Shown: positions 6,685 to 14,552 of the stretch, in pieces
Layout: the number at the start of each line of letters is the position of its first letter
How positions within the stretch are numbered: position 1 is the first letter of the stretch
Assembly (NCBI GenBank): GCA_002291925.1
Contig: DBAY01000052.1
Coordinates: forward strand, 1-32,001
Direction of reading: 5' to 3'
From: Alphaproteobacteria bacterium UBA998
GTDB taxonomy: Bacteria; Pseudomonadota; Alphaproteobacteria; Rickettsiales; UBA998
DNA length: 32,001 nucleotides
The notes under the pieces: generated by a model
Seen by the model: only the letters and a program-made list of their open reading frames with translations
Databases searched by the model: none
Told to the model about the DNA's origin: nothing
Position numbers and translations under genes: made by a program

Positions 6685-8102
6685 TGGCATCGGAAGCGCG
6701 CCCGCTAGAGGCCTTCGCGACCATGTCCGCCGCGGACTGGGAGGCGATCAAGCCGCGCCTGCTGCTTTTATACGGCGAAGCGGTGTTCAAAAACTGGATT
6801 ACGCATCTGCGCTTCGAGGAATTCAGCGCGGGCAAAATCACCCTGAGCGTGCCCACCCGTTTCATGCGCGAGTGGATCGCCACGCATTACATGGACTCCC
6901 TGCGCCAGTGCTGGCAGGAGCGTCAGGCGAAAGTGCTGGCGGTGGACGTCATCGTGCGCGCCGCCCAGGAAGCCGCGCCGGCACCCGCGCCGCTGGATGC
7001 GGATGAAGCCCGTTCCGCCACGCCGCAGCTCGTGAAATACACCACGGAAGCCAGTGAGGCCGCACTCGCGCTAGGCGCATCGCTCGATGCGCGCTTCACC
7101 TTCGAGAATTTCGTCGTCGGCAAGCCAAACGAACTGGCCTACCACGCCGCCCGCCGCGTCGCCGAATCGCCGACCGTGGTGCCGGGCTGTAACCCTCTCT
7201 TCTTCTATGGCGGCGTCGGGCTGGGCAAGACGCACCTGATGCACGCTATCGCCTGGCAGATTCGCCAGACCAACCCGGAGCGCAAGGTCGTCTATCTCTC
7301 GGCCGAAAAATTCATGTACCAGTTCATCCGGGCGCTGCGTTTCAACGATACCATCGCTTTCAAGGAGCAGTTCCGCTCGGTCGACGTGCTGATGATCGAC
7401 GACGTGCAGTTCATCGCGGGTAAGGACTCCACGCAGGAGGAATTCTTCCACACGTTCAACGCGCTGATCGACCAGAACAAGCAGGTCATCATCTCCGGCG
7501 ACCGCTCGCCCTCCGACCTCGACGGGCTAGAAGACCGCATCAAATCCCGCCTCGGCTGGGGGCTGGTCGCCGACATCCACAACACCAACTATGAGCTTCG
7601 CCTCGGCATTTTGGAAACCAAGGCCGAGAAAATCCGCGACTGCCAGGTGCAGCATGAGGTGCTGGAATTCCTCGCCTCTCGCATTACCTCCAACATCCGC
7701 GAACTGGAAGGCGCGCTGAACCGCGTGGTCGCCCACGCTACGCTGGTCGGCCGCCCCGTAACACTGGAGACCACGCAGGAAGTGCTGGCCGACCTGCTGC
7801 GCTCCAACGACCGCCGCGTGACGGTGGAGGAAATCCAGAAAAAGGTCGCCGACTATTACCACATTAAGGTGGCCGACATGCACTCCGCGCGCCGTTCCGT
7901 GGCCGTCGCCCGCCCGCGTCAGGTGGCCATGTTCCTCGCCAAGCAGCTCACCACCAAGAGCCTGCCCGAGATCGGCCGCAAATTCGGCGGAAAGGACCAC
8001 ACCACTGTCATGCACGCCGTGAAGCGCATCCAGGAACTCGCCCACCAGGACAGCGATCTCGCCGACTCGCTGGTGCGCCTGACGAAGATGTTGCAGGCGT
8101 AA
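6669..8102 (+). CDS. dnaA: Chromosomal replication initiator DnaA
   Basis: DnaA is the ATP-dependent initiator that binds DnaA boxes and opens the origin. Domain I lies in residues 20-90 (WEAIKPRLLLLYGEAVFKNW). A short Ala/Pro linker follows. The AAA+ core has Walker A GGVGLGKT at about 181-188 and Walker B LMIDD at about 241-245. Domain IV ends with the signature GGKDHTTVMHAVKRI. I chose ATG 6669 because GGAGGAG at 6657-6663 is spaced 5 bases from it. The later ATG 6684 (TGATG with the rhodanese stop) is possible and would give 472 aa. The 477-aa length is within the family range. Confidence 0.96.
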   Translation: MAAGVMASEARPLEAFATMSAADWEAIKPRLLLLYGEAVFKNWITHLRFEEFSAGKITLSVPTRFMREWIATHYMDSLRQCWQERQAKVLAVDVIVRAAQEAAPAPAPLDADEARSATPQLVKYTTEASEAALALGASLDARFTFENFVVGKPNELAYHAARRVAESPTVVPGCNPLFFYGGVGLGKTHLMHAIAWQIRQTNPERKVVYLSAEKFMYQFIRALRFNDTIAFKEQFRSVDVLMIDDVQFIAGKDSTQEEFFHTFNALIDQNKQVIISGDRSPSDLDGLEDRIKSRLGWGLVADIHNTNYELRLGILETKAEKIRDCQVQHEVLEFLASRITSNIRELEGALNRVVAHATLVGRPVTLETTQEVLADLLRSNDRRVTVEEIQKKVADYYHIKVADMHSARRSVAVARPRQVAMFLAKQLTTKSLPEIGRKFGGKDHTTVMHAVKRIQELAHQDSDLADSLVRLTKMLQA

Positions 8103-8122
8103 GTGTTTTTCATAATTTTGGA

Positions 8123-8150
8123 TTGCACCCCAAACCCTCAATGCTATAGT
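8123..8150 (+). promoter_or_regulatory. Probable sigma-70 promoter for dnaN
   Basis: TTGCAC (8123-8128) and TATAGT (8145-8150) are separated by 16 bases in the short dnaA-dnaN gap. Transcription would start around 8157, almost exactly at the ATG at 8158. The mRNA could therefore be leaderless for that start or have a 40-base leader for the ATG at 8197. Confidence 0.5.
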
Positions 8151-8196
8151 CGCCCGCATGGAAGCCCTAGCCGTAAAACCCATGGTAGTGAATGAT

Positions 8197-9315
8197 ATGA
8201 AGGTTGCCATTGAGCGCGCCGTGCTGCTGAAAGCACTTGGCCACGTCCAGTCCGTTGTCGAGAAGCGGGGCACCATCCCGATCCTTGGCAATATCCGTCT
8301 GGAAGCGGCGAATAGCGCGCTGGAGCTCACTGCTACCGACATGGACGTGGCGCTGGTGGAAACGGTCACCGCCAACGTCGGCAGCGCCGGGGCGACGACG
8401 ATTCCGGCGCATACGTTCTATGAAATCGTCCGCAAGCTGCCGGATGGCGCGGAAATCGTGCTGGAAGTGAAAGGCGAGGACGGCAAGGCCGTCATCAAAG
8501 CGGGGCACTCGCGCTTCTCGCTCTCCACCCTGCCGGTGGATGATTTCCCGGCAATGGCGGAAGGTGATCTCGCGCACAGCTTCGTGCTCACTGGTTCCGA
8601 GTGCCGCGCCCTCGTGGAGAAAACGCGCTTCGCCATGTCCACCGAGGAAACCCGTTATTACCTGAACGGCGTCTATCTGCACGCCGCCGAAAGCAATGGC
8701 ACGCCTGTGCTGCGTGCAGTCGCCACGGACGGCCACCGCCTTGCGCGGCTGGAAGTGGCGCTGCCCTCGGGTGCTTCGGGCATGCCGGGGGTCATCATCC
8801 CGCGCAAGACCATCGGCGAGCTGTCCAAGCTCATCGAGGAAGGCACGGAGGAGGTGAAGATTTCCCTCTCCGACACGAAAATCCGTTTCGTCTGCGGTAA
8901 GGCGACGCTGGTTTCCAAACTGATCGACGGCACCTTCCCGGATTACGAGCGCGTCATCCCGGCGAACAACGACAAGATCATGGAAGTCTCCACCAACGCC
9001 TTCTCGCGCGCCGTGGACCGCGTGTCCGTCATCTCTGCGGATAAAGCACGCGGCATCAAGCTGGCGGTCGCCCCCGGCAAGCTGACCTTCTCCGCGAGCA
9101 GCCCCGAGCATGGCACCGCGCAGGAAGAGCTGGACGTCACCTACGGCTCCGACGCGATGGAGATCGGCTTCAATGCCCGCTACCTGCTCGACATCATGGG
9201 GCAGATCGAGGGCGACTCGGCGCAGTACGTCCTCTCCGACGCCGCCGCCCCCGCGCTGGTGCGTGACCCGCTCGATGTCGGCGCGCTCTACGTCATCATG
9301 CCGATGCGCGTGTAA
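8197..9315 (+). CDS. dnaN: DNA polymerase III beta subunit (sliding clamp)
   Basis: DnaN forms the dimeric ring that holds the replicative polymerase on DNA. Three clamp-fold repeats are present, with LGHVQSVVEKRGTIPILGNI near the start, FPDYERVIPANN in the last third, and the conserved C-terminal tail YVIMPMRV that contacts loader and polymerase. I place the start at the ATG giving MKVAIERAVLLKALGHVQ, the usual family N-terminus (372 aa). An in-frame ATG at 8158 would add 13 residues. It has no ribosome-binding site, but it lies where a promoter at 8123-8150 would start transcription. The gene is between dnaA and recF, the classical order. Confidence 0.94.
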   Translation: MKVAIERAVLLKALGHVQSVVEKRGTIPILGNIRLEAANSALELTATDMDVALVETVTANVGSAGATTIPAHTFYEIVRKLPDGAEIVLEVKGEDGKAVIKAGHSRFSLSTLPVDDFPAMAEGDLAHSFVLTGSECRALVEKTRFAMSTEETRYYLNGVYLHAAESNGTPVLRAVATDGHRLARLEVALPSGASGMPGVIIPRKTIGELSKLIEEGTEEVKISLSDTKIRFVCGKATLVSKLIDGTFPDYERVIPANNDKIMEVSTNAFSRAVDRVSVISADKARGIKLAVAPGKLTFSASSPEHGTAQEELDVTYGSDAMEIGFNARYLLDIMGQIEGDSAQYVLSDAAAPALVRDPLDVGALYVIMPMRV

Positions 9316-9324
9316 TTTAGTGTA

Positions 9325-9398
9325 AGTGACAGTGTCAGTGGCAGTTTGTGACGCAGGAATCAGAAACCTCTACTGACACTCGCACTGACACTGTCACT
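9325..9398. repeat. Inverted repeat surrounding the recF start codon
   Basis: AGTGACAGTGTCAGTG (9325-9340) and its exact complement (9383-9398) form a perfect 16-bp stem with a 42-base loop that contains the GTG start of recF at 9348. A further partial copy, ACTGACACT, is at 9372-9380. The right arm is translated as part of the recF N-terminus (a Thr/Asp-rich stretch). Confidence 0.85.
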
Positions 9399-10535
9399 GC
9401 TTCCCAATCCATTCTCTCGCTGCAACTCCAGAATTTCCGCAACTATGAGGCGCTGCGCGTCGCCGCCGAGCCGGGCCAGCCGGTCGTGCTGATGGGCCCG
9501 AACGGGGCGGGCAAGACGAACATCCTCGAGGCTATTTCGCTGCTGACGCCGGGGCGCGGGCTGCGCAAGGCGAAGTTTGCCAGCATGGTGCGGCAGGATG
9601 CGCTGCCGCAGGCGCGCGGCTGGGTGGTGTCCGCCGAGGTGGCATATCACGAGGATTCCGTGCTCATCGGCACCACCTATGAAGCCGCTCCCGGCGCACC
9701 GGACAAGCGCGTGGTGAAAGTGCAGGGCGAGCCGGTGCGCGCGCAGGCGGACCTCGCCCATTATTTCAGCGCCCTCTGGCTCACCCCGCAGATGGACCAG
9801 CTCTTCAACGAGGCGAAATCCTCGCGCCGCATCTTCCTCGACCGGCTCGTCTATACGTTCGATGCCAGCCACGCCACCCGCGTCAACAGCTTTGAGCACG
9901 CCATGCGTGAGCGCAACCGGCTGCTTTCCGGCCGCTATGCCGACCCCACCTGGCTCAGCGTGCTGGAGGAGAAAATTGCCGCCCAGTCGGTGGCCATTGC
10001 CGTAGCGCGTATCGAGGCGGTGGAGCGGCTGAACGCCGTCATCCGCGATGGTGAGGAAGCCTTCACCCGTCCGTTGCTGGAGCTCTCCGGTGATGCCGAG
10101 GCGCGGCTGCTGGAGGGCGTGCGCGCGCTGGATGTGGAGCACGAGATGGCCGCCCAGCTCGCCGCCCAGCGCCCGGAAGATGCGCGCACCGGCCGCACGC
10201 GCACCGGGGCGCACCGCACTACGCTGCTGGTGTGGCACCAGACGCACCAGCGCGAGGCCGAATTCTGCTCCACCGGCGAGCAGAAGGCGATGCTGATGTC
10301 CATCATCCTCGGCCATGCCCGCGCCCGCGCCGCATGGTATGGCAGCGCGCCCGTACTGCTGCTGGATGAAGTGGTCTCCCACCTCGACCGTTCGCGGCGG
10401 GAGCGGTTGTTCGAGTTCATCAAGCATCTGCGCATCCAGGCTTGGATGAGCGGCACGGACGCGGTGGATTTCTCGCCGCTGGCGGGCGAGGCGTTGGTTT
10501 TCCGCGTGGATCGCAACGAAATCGAACTGCTTTAG
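9348..10535 (+). CDS. recF: DNA replication and repair protein RecF
   Basis: RecF is an SMC-like ATPase that loads RecA at gaps together with RecO and RecR. Conserved parts are LQLQNFRNYEALRV near residue 26, Walker A GPNGAGKTNILEA near residue 50, FLDRLVYTFDASHA near residue 165, the signature region STGEQKAML, and Walker B VLLLDEVVSHLD. The GTG at 9348 is the only usable start: a stop lies in frame just upstream, and no ATG or GTG occurs between it and the conserved part. The first roughly 20 residues (Thr/Asp-rich) come from an inverted repeat and are not conserved family sequence. No ribosome-binding site is visible. The gap 10536-10692 to gyrB holds a small GGCG-AGAAA-CGCC hairpin followed by TTTT and nothing else I can name. 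Confidence 0.95.
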   Translation: MTQESETSTDTRTDTVTASQSILSLQLQNFRNYEALRVAAEPGQPVVLMGPNGAGKTNILEAISLLTPGRGLRKAKFASMVRQDALPQARGWVVSAEVAYHEDSVLIGTTYEAAPGAPDKRVVKVQGEPVRAQADLAHYFSALWLTPQMDQLFNEAKSSRRIFLDRLVYTFDASHATRVNSFEHAMRERNRLLSGRYADPTWLSVLEEKIAAQSVAIAVARIEAVERLNAVIRDGEEAFTRPLLELSGDAEARLLEGVRALDVEHEMAAQLAAQRPEDARTGRTRTGAHRTTLLVWHQTHQREAEFCSTGEQKAMLMSIILGHARARAAWYGSAPVLLLDEVVSHLDRSRRERLFEFIKHLRIQAWMSGTDAVDFSPLAGEALVFRVDRNEIELL

Positions 10536-10692
10536 CGGTGCTTTTGACGTGGCGAGAAACGCCTTTTGGGGCGAGTCAGTGAAAAATGATGTTTTCCGAC
10601 GGTTTAAAACCCCATTTTCCTGACGCTTTCTGCTGGTTTTTCGGGGCAAAAGGCACTACATAAAGAAGACGCAAAACGAGCCGTTTTTTCTT

Positions 10693-13128
10693 ATGAGCAC
10701 ATCCACCGCAGCCGCACGCATGGAACATATCGAACAAGCCGAAAATGACTATGGCGCCGACTCCATTAAGGTCCTTAAAGGCCTTGATGCTGTCCGCAAA
10801 CGCCCCGGCATGTATATCGGCGATACGGACGATGGTTCCGGCCTCCACCACATGGTCTACGAGGTGCTCGACAACGCCATCGACGAAGCACTGGCCGGGC
10901 ATTGCGACCTCGTCACGGTCACGCTGAACGCCGACGGCTCCTGCTCCGTCACCGACAACGGGCGCGGCATCCCAACCGACATCCACCCGGAAGAGGGCGT
11001 CTCCGCCGCCGAGGTGATCATGACGCAGCTGCACGCGGGCGGCAAGTTCGACCAGAATTCCTACAAGGTCTCCGGCGGTCTGCACGGGGTGGGCGTCTCC
11101 GTGGTGAACGCGCTCTCTGAGTGGCTGGACCTCACCATCTGGCGCGGCGGCAAGGAACATTCCGCGCGCTTTGAAATCGGCAACACGGTGAAGCATCTGG
11201 AAGTGGTCGGCGAGGCCGAGGGCCGCAAGGGCACCAAGGTGACCTTCCTACCGTCGCCCAACATCTTCACCACCGTCGAGTTCGACTTCGCCACGCTGGA
11301 GCACCGCATCCGCGAGCTGGCCTTCCTGAACTCCGGCGTGCGCATCCTGCTCACCGACGAGCGCGGCGAGGAGCGCCAGCAGGTAGAATTCTATTACGAA
11401 GGCGGCACCGAGGCCTATGTGAATTACCTCGACCGCTCCAAGCAGGCCGTGCACGCCACCATCGTGGTGGACGGCGAGCAGGACGGCATAGGCGTCGATA
11501 TCGCCATGCAATGGAACGATTCGTACCACGAGAACGTGCTCTGCTTCACTAACAACATCCGCCAGCGCGACGGCGGTACGCACCTGCAAGGCTTCCGCGC
11601 CGCGCTGACGCGCTGCATCAATAACTACGCCACCGAAACCGGTATCCTGAAGAAGGAAAAAGTAGCGCTCACCGGCGACGATGCGCGCGAGGGCCTCACC
11701 TGCGTGCTCTCCGTGAAAGTGCCGGATCCAAAATTCTCCTCGCAGACCAAGGACAAGCTGGTTTCGTCCGAGGTGCGCACCGTGGTGGAGGGCTTCGCTT
11801 ACGACAAGCTCTCTCAATGGTTCGAGGAGCACCCGACCGAGGCGCGCGTGGTGGTGGGCAAGATCGTCGAGGCGGCTGCAGCCCGCGAGGCCGCCCGCAA
11901 GGCGCGTGAGCTGACCCGCCGCAAGGGCGCGCTGGACATCTCCTCACTGCCCGGCAAGCTGGCCGACTGCCAAGAAAAAGACCCGGCGCTCTCCGAGCTG
12001 TTTATCGTCGAAGGGGACTCCGCCGGCGGCTCCGCCAAGCAGGGCCGTGACCGCAAGTTTCAGGCCATCCTGCCGCTGAAGGGCAAGATTCTCAACGTCG
12101 AGCGCGCGCGTTTCGACAAGATGCTTTCCTCGCAGGAAGTTGGCACGCTGATCACCGCCATCGGCACCAGCATCGGGCGTGAGGAATTCAACATCGAGAA
12201 AGCGCGCTACCACAAGATCATCATCATGACCGACGCCGACGTGGACGGCTCGCACATCCGTACGCTGCTGCTCACCTTCTTCTTCCGCCAGATGCCGGAG
12301 CTGATCGAGCGCGGCTATCTCTACATCGCCCAGCCGCCGCTCTACAAAGCCAAGCGCGGCCAGAGCGAGGTCTACCTGAAGGACGAAGAGGCGCTCACGC
12401 GCTTCCTCACGGACGCGGCGCTGGACGAGGCCGAGGCGAAGCTGGCCGATGGCCGCTCGCTGACCGGCGGCGTGCTGCGCCAGCTGGTGGATACCGCCGC
12501 CACGCTGCACCGCGATATCACTTCGCTGGCCCGCCGCATGCCGGTGGTGGTAGTCGAGGCCGCGGCGCTGATCGACCTGTTCAACCCGGCCCTCGGCCCG
12601 GATGACGCGCCGAAGAAATACAAGGAGTTTGTGGCCGCCATGAACGGCCTCGACCCCGAAGGCGGCTGGCTGTGCGACCTCAACGCCGCCGGGTTCCGCA
12701 TCCACCGCACCATGCGCGGCATCGCGGAGGAGTACCTTCTCGACGAGAAACTCTTCATGAGCCGCGAAGCGAAAAGCATCCATGCTCAGGCCGCGCATAT
12801 CGCCGAGTTTTATGGCAAGGGCGCGGTGCAGTTCAGCCGCAAGGGCAACGAATCCACCGCCCGCACGCCGAACCAGCTCTATGACACCGTCATGGAGATC
12901 GGCCGCAAGGGCCTCTCCGTCCAGCGCTTCAAGGGCCTCGGCGAGATGAACCCCGAGCAGCTCTGGGAAACCACCCTCGACCCCTCGCAGCGCGTGCTGC
13001 TGCAGGTGAAGGTGGAGCATTCCGAGGAAGCCGAGGAGGCGTTCAGCACCCTCATGGGCGACCTCGTGGAGCCGCGCCGCGAATTCATCCAGCAGAACGC
13101 GCTGAAGGTGGAGAATCTGGATATTTAG
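10693..13128 (+). CDS. gyrB: DNA gyrase subunit B
   Basis: GyrB is the ATPase subunit of the enzyme that introduces negative supercoils. The GHKL ATPase part has VLDNAIDEALAGH (about residues 57-69), NGRGIPTDIHPE, and GGLHGVGVSVVNALS near residue 130. The transducer contains the QTKDKL motif. The TOPRIM domain has IVEGDSAGGSAKQGR and later MTDADVDGSHIRTLL. The C-terminus has RFKGLGEMNPEQLWETT. The length of 811 aa is normal for the family. The start shown gives a 9-residue Ser/Thr/Ala leader; ATG 10720 is an alternative. No strong ribosome-binding site is present. It follows recF in the ancestral order. Confidence 0.97.
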   Translation: MSTSTAAARMEHIEQAENDYGADSIKVLKGLDAVRKRPGMYIGDTDDGSGLHHMVYEVLDNAIDEALAGHCDLVTVTLNADGSCSVTDNGRGIPTDIHPEEGVSAAEVIMTQLHAGGKFDQNSYKVSGGLHGVGVSVVNALSEWLDLTIWRGGKEHSARFEIGNTVKHLEVVGEAEGRKGTKVTFLPSPNIFTTVEFDFATLEHRIRELAFLNSGVRILLTDERGEERQQVEFYYEGGTEAYVNYLDRSKQAVHATIVVDGEQDGIGVDIAMQWNDSYHENVLCFTNNIRQRDGGTHLQGFRAALTRCINNYATETGILKKEKVALTGDDAREGLTCVLSVKVPDPKFSSQTKDKLVSSEVRTVVEGFAYDKLSQWFEEHPTEARVVVGKIVEAAAAREAARKARELTRRKGALDISSLPGKLADCQEKDPALSELFIVEGDSAGGSAKQGRDRKFQAILPLKGKILNVERARFDKMLSSQEVGTLITAIGTSIGREEFNIEKARYHKIIIMTDADVDGSHIRTLLLTFFFRQMPELIERGYLYIAQPPLYKAKRGQSEVYLKDEEALTRFLTDAALDEAEAKLADGRSLTGGVLRQLVDTAATLHRDITSLARRMPVVVVEAAALIDLFNPALGPDDAPKKYKEFVAAMNGLDPEGGWLCDLNAAGFRIHRTMRGIAEEYLLDEKLFMSREAKSIHAQAAHIAEFYGKGAVQFSRKGNESTARTPNQLYDTVMEIGRKGLSVQRFKGLGEMNPEQLWETTLDPSQRVLLQVKVEHSEEAEEAFSTLMGDLVEPRREFIQQNALKVENLDI

Positions 13129-13129
13129 T

Positions 13130-13990
13130 ATGAAGGATGACGTTCCGCCATTTCATGAATTGATGTGGCCTACTCTTCAAGCTTTAAAAATGTTGAATGG
13201 TTCCGGAACAAATCAGGAGATTGTTGCGAAAATTATTGAAATTGAGCAAATTTCTGAGGAAGCTCAGAACATTCCGTCCAAAGATGGACGCAGGAGTTTG
13301 CTGGAATACCGCGCTTCGTGGGCAAGAACGTACCTAAAATATATTGGTGCCATCGAAAACAGTGAACGCAGTGTTTGGGCGCTAACAGATAAGGGTGAGA
13401 CCCTTGATTCTCCCTCAACGCTCTCGGAGTATGAAGCTTATGAGCGTTACCGGAATTCTACAATCAAAGAAACTGAAGCGACGCAAAACACATCACCATT
13501 TAACTCGAACGCATCTGAAAACACGCAGCTGCTGGTATGGTCGGATCATTTAATTGACGTGCTTTTATCTCTAGCACCCGATGCTTTTGAACGACTTTGC
13601 CAGCGGCTTCTTCGTGAATCAGGTTTCACGAAAGTGGAAGTAACGGGCAGAAGCGGGGATGGGGGTATTGATGGAAAAGGCATTTTGAAGGTCAATCTTC
13701 TGTCTTTTCATGTCAGCTTTCAGTGCAAGCGCTATAGAAACTCGGTTGGGGCGTCAGCGATACGAGATTTTCGTGGCGCGTTCATGGGTCGAGCCGACCG
13801 TGGCATCATTTTGACCACTGGCACATTCACTTCGGATGCGCGCCGCGAAGCGATTCGCGATGGGGCTCTCCCAATTGATCTCATTGACGGCGAAGAGCTT
13901 TGTGAGTTGCTCAAAAAATTGCAGCTTGGCGTTCGAACGAAATTGAAAGAAGAAGTAATAGTCATGCCTGAATGGTTCGCCGCAATCTAA
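13130..13990 (+). CDS. mrr: Mrr-type restriction endonuclease
   Basis: The N-terminal half (residues 5-85) resembles the Mrr N-terminal winged-helix domain: PTLQALKMLNGSGTNQEIVAKI. The C-terminal half is an Mrr catalytic domain of the PD-(D/E)xK type: FERLCQRLLRESGF, then GRSGDGGIDGKG with the catalytic aspartate, then SFQCKRY with the Q-x-K motif near residue 200. The linker (about 112-135) is Thr/Asn/Ser-rich. Such proteins usually act alone as type IV enzymes on modified DNA; no methylase is nearby. The ATG is 2 bases after the gyrB stop without a ribosome-binding site, so translation may depend on re-initiation. Base composition is clearly AT-richer than gyrB, which suggests transfer. Its 3' end overlaps the next gene by 19 bases. 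Confidence 0.85.
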   Translation: MKDDVPPFHELMWPTLQALKMLNGSGTNQEIVAKIIEIEQISEEAQNIPSKDGRRSLLEYRASWARTYLKYIGAIENSERSVWALTDKGETLDSPSTLSEYEAYERYRNSTIKETEATQNTSPFNSNASENTQLLVWSDHLIDVLLSLAPDAFERLCQRLLRESGFTKVEVTGRSGDGGIDGKGILKVNLLSFHVSFQCKRYRNSVGASAIRDFRGAFMGRADRGIILTTGTFTSDARREAIRDGALPIDLIDGEELCELLKKLQLGVRTKLKEEVIVMPEWFAAI

Positions 13991-14322
13991 ACACCCTGAC
14001 TTTGGCAAGCGAAATCTGCGCCGCGATCTACCACATCGTCCGTTGTATTCCGCGTGGGAAGGTGGCCACCTATGGGCAGGTCGCCGAGCTGGCCGGGCTG
14101 CCGCGTAGGGCGCGGCTGGTGGGGCAAGTGCTGTGGCAACTGGACGAGACCACTGACATCCCATGGCACCGCGTCATCAATGCGCGCGGCGAGATTTCCT
14201 ACTCCGCCTCACGCAATGGCGGTGACGTGTTGCAGCGTCTACGGCTGGAGGAAGAGGACGTGGTGTTTTCAGACACAGGGCGCATTAATCTGGATCGCTA
14301 CCAATGGCTGGATGAAGATTAG
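13972..14322 (+). CDS. atl: Alkyltransferase-like protein (MGMT-domain, no acceptor Cys)
   Basis: This 116-aa protein is the DNA-binding domain of O6-alkylguanine transferases: CIPRGKVATYGQVAELAGLPRRARLVGQVL contains the winged-helix recognition part, with the arginine finger at RARLVG. The active site reads IPWHRVIN where true transferases have IPCHRVIN. The alkyl-accepting cysteine is therefore replaced by tryptophan, as in E. coli YbaZ/Atl. Such proteins bind O6-alkylguanine and pass it to nucleotide excision repair. The start lies inside the 3' end of mrr, and no good ribosome-binding site is evident. GC content returns to the genomic level here. Confidence 0.88.
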   Translation: MVRRNLNTLTLASEICAAIYHIVRCIPRGKVATYGQVAELAGLPRRARLVGQVLWQLDETTDIPWHRVINARGEISYSASRNGGDVLQRLRLEEEDVVFSDTGRINLDRYQWLDED

Positions 14323-14328
14323 AGTATT

Positions 14329-14551
14329 GTCATTCCAGCGAAAGCTGGAATCCATCTTCCTGTCACCCCGCACTGGTTGTGGGGTCTCCTCACGTAACGG
14401 GAGATGCCGCAACGAGTGCCGCATGACATTCAATCTCTGGATTCCAGCTTTCGCAGGAATGACGATTTTTTAACCGTCATTGCGAGGAGCGCAGCGACGC
14501 GGCAATCCAGAAACGCCCGCTGAATGGCTTCGCCTTTGGCTCGCCATGACG
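14329..14551. repeat. Cluster of palindromic repeat units between atl and valS
   Basis: This 230-base gap between convergent genes is almost wholly repeat. Units seen are GTCATTCCAGCG-AA-AGCTGGAATCC at 14329-14353, its inverted counterpart CTGGATTCCAGCTTTCGC...GGAATGACG at 14437-14464, and a unit of a second subtype, CGTCATTGCGAGGAG...GGCAATCCAG, at 14475-14510. A truncated GCCATGACG end at 14543-14551 closes the cluster. Between the first two lies an imperfect ACCCC...GGGGT hairpin. The units presumably also end transcription of both convergent genes, although no T-run typical of a terminator is obvious except TTTTTT at 14466-14471. Confidence 0.8.
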
Positions 14552-14552
14552 A

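Noticed and set aside
10536..10692. Promoter or terminator in the recF-gyrB gap
   Set aside because: Only a four-pair GGCG/CGCC hairpin with TTTT and poor -10 matches are visible; not strong enough to annotate.
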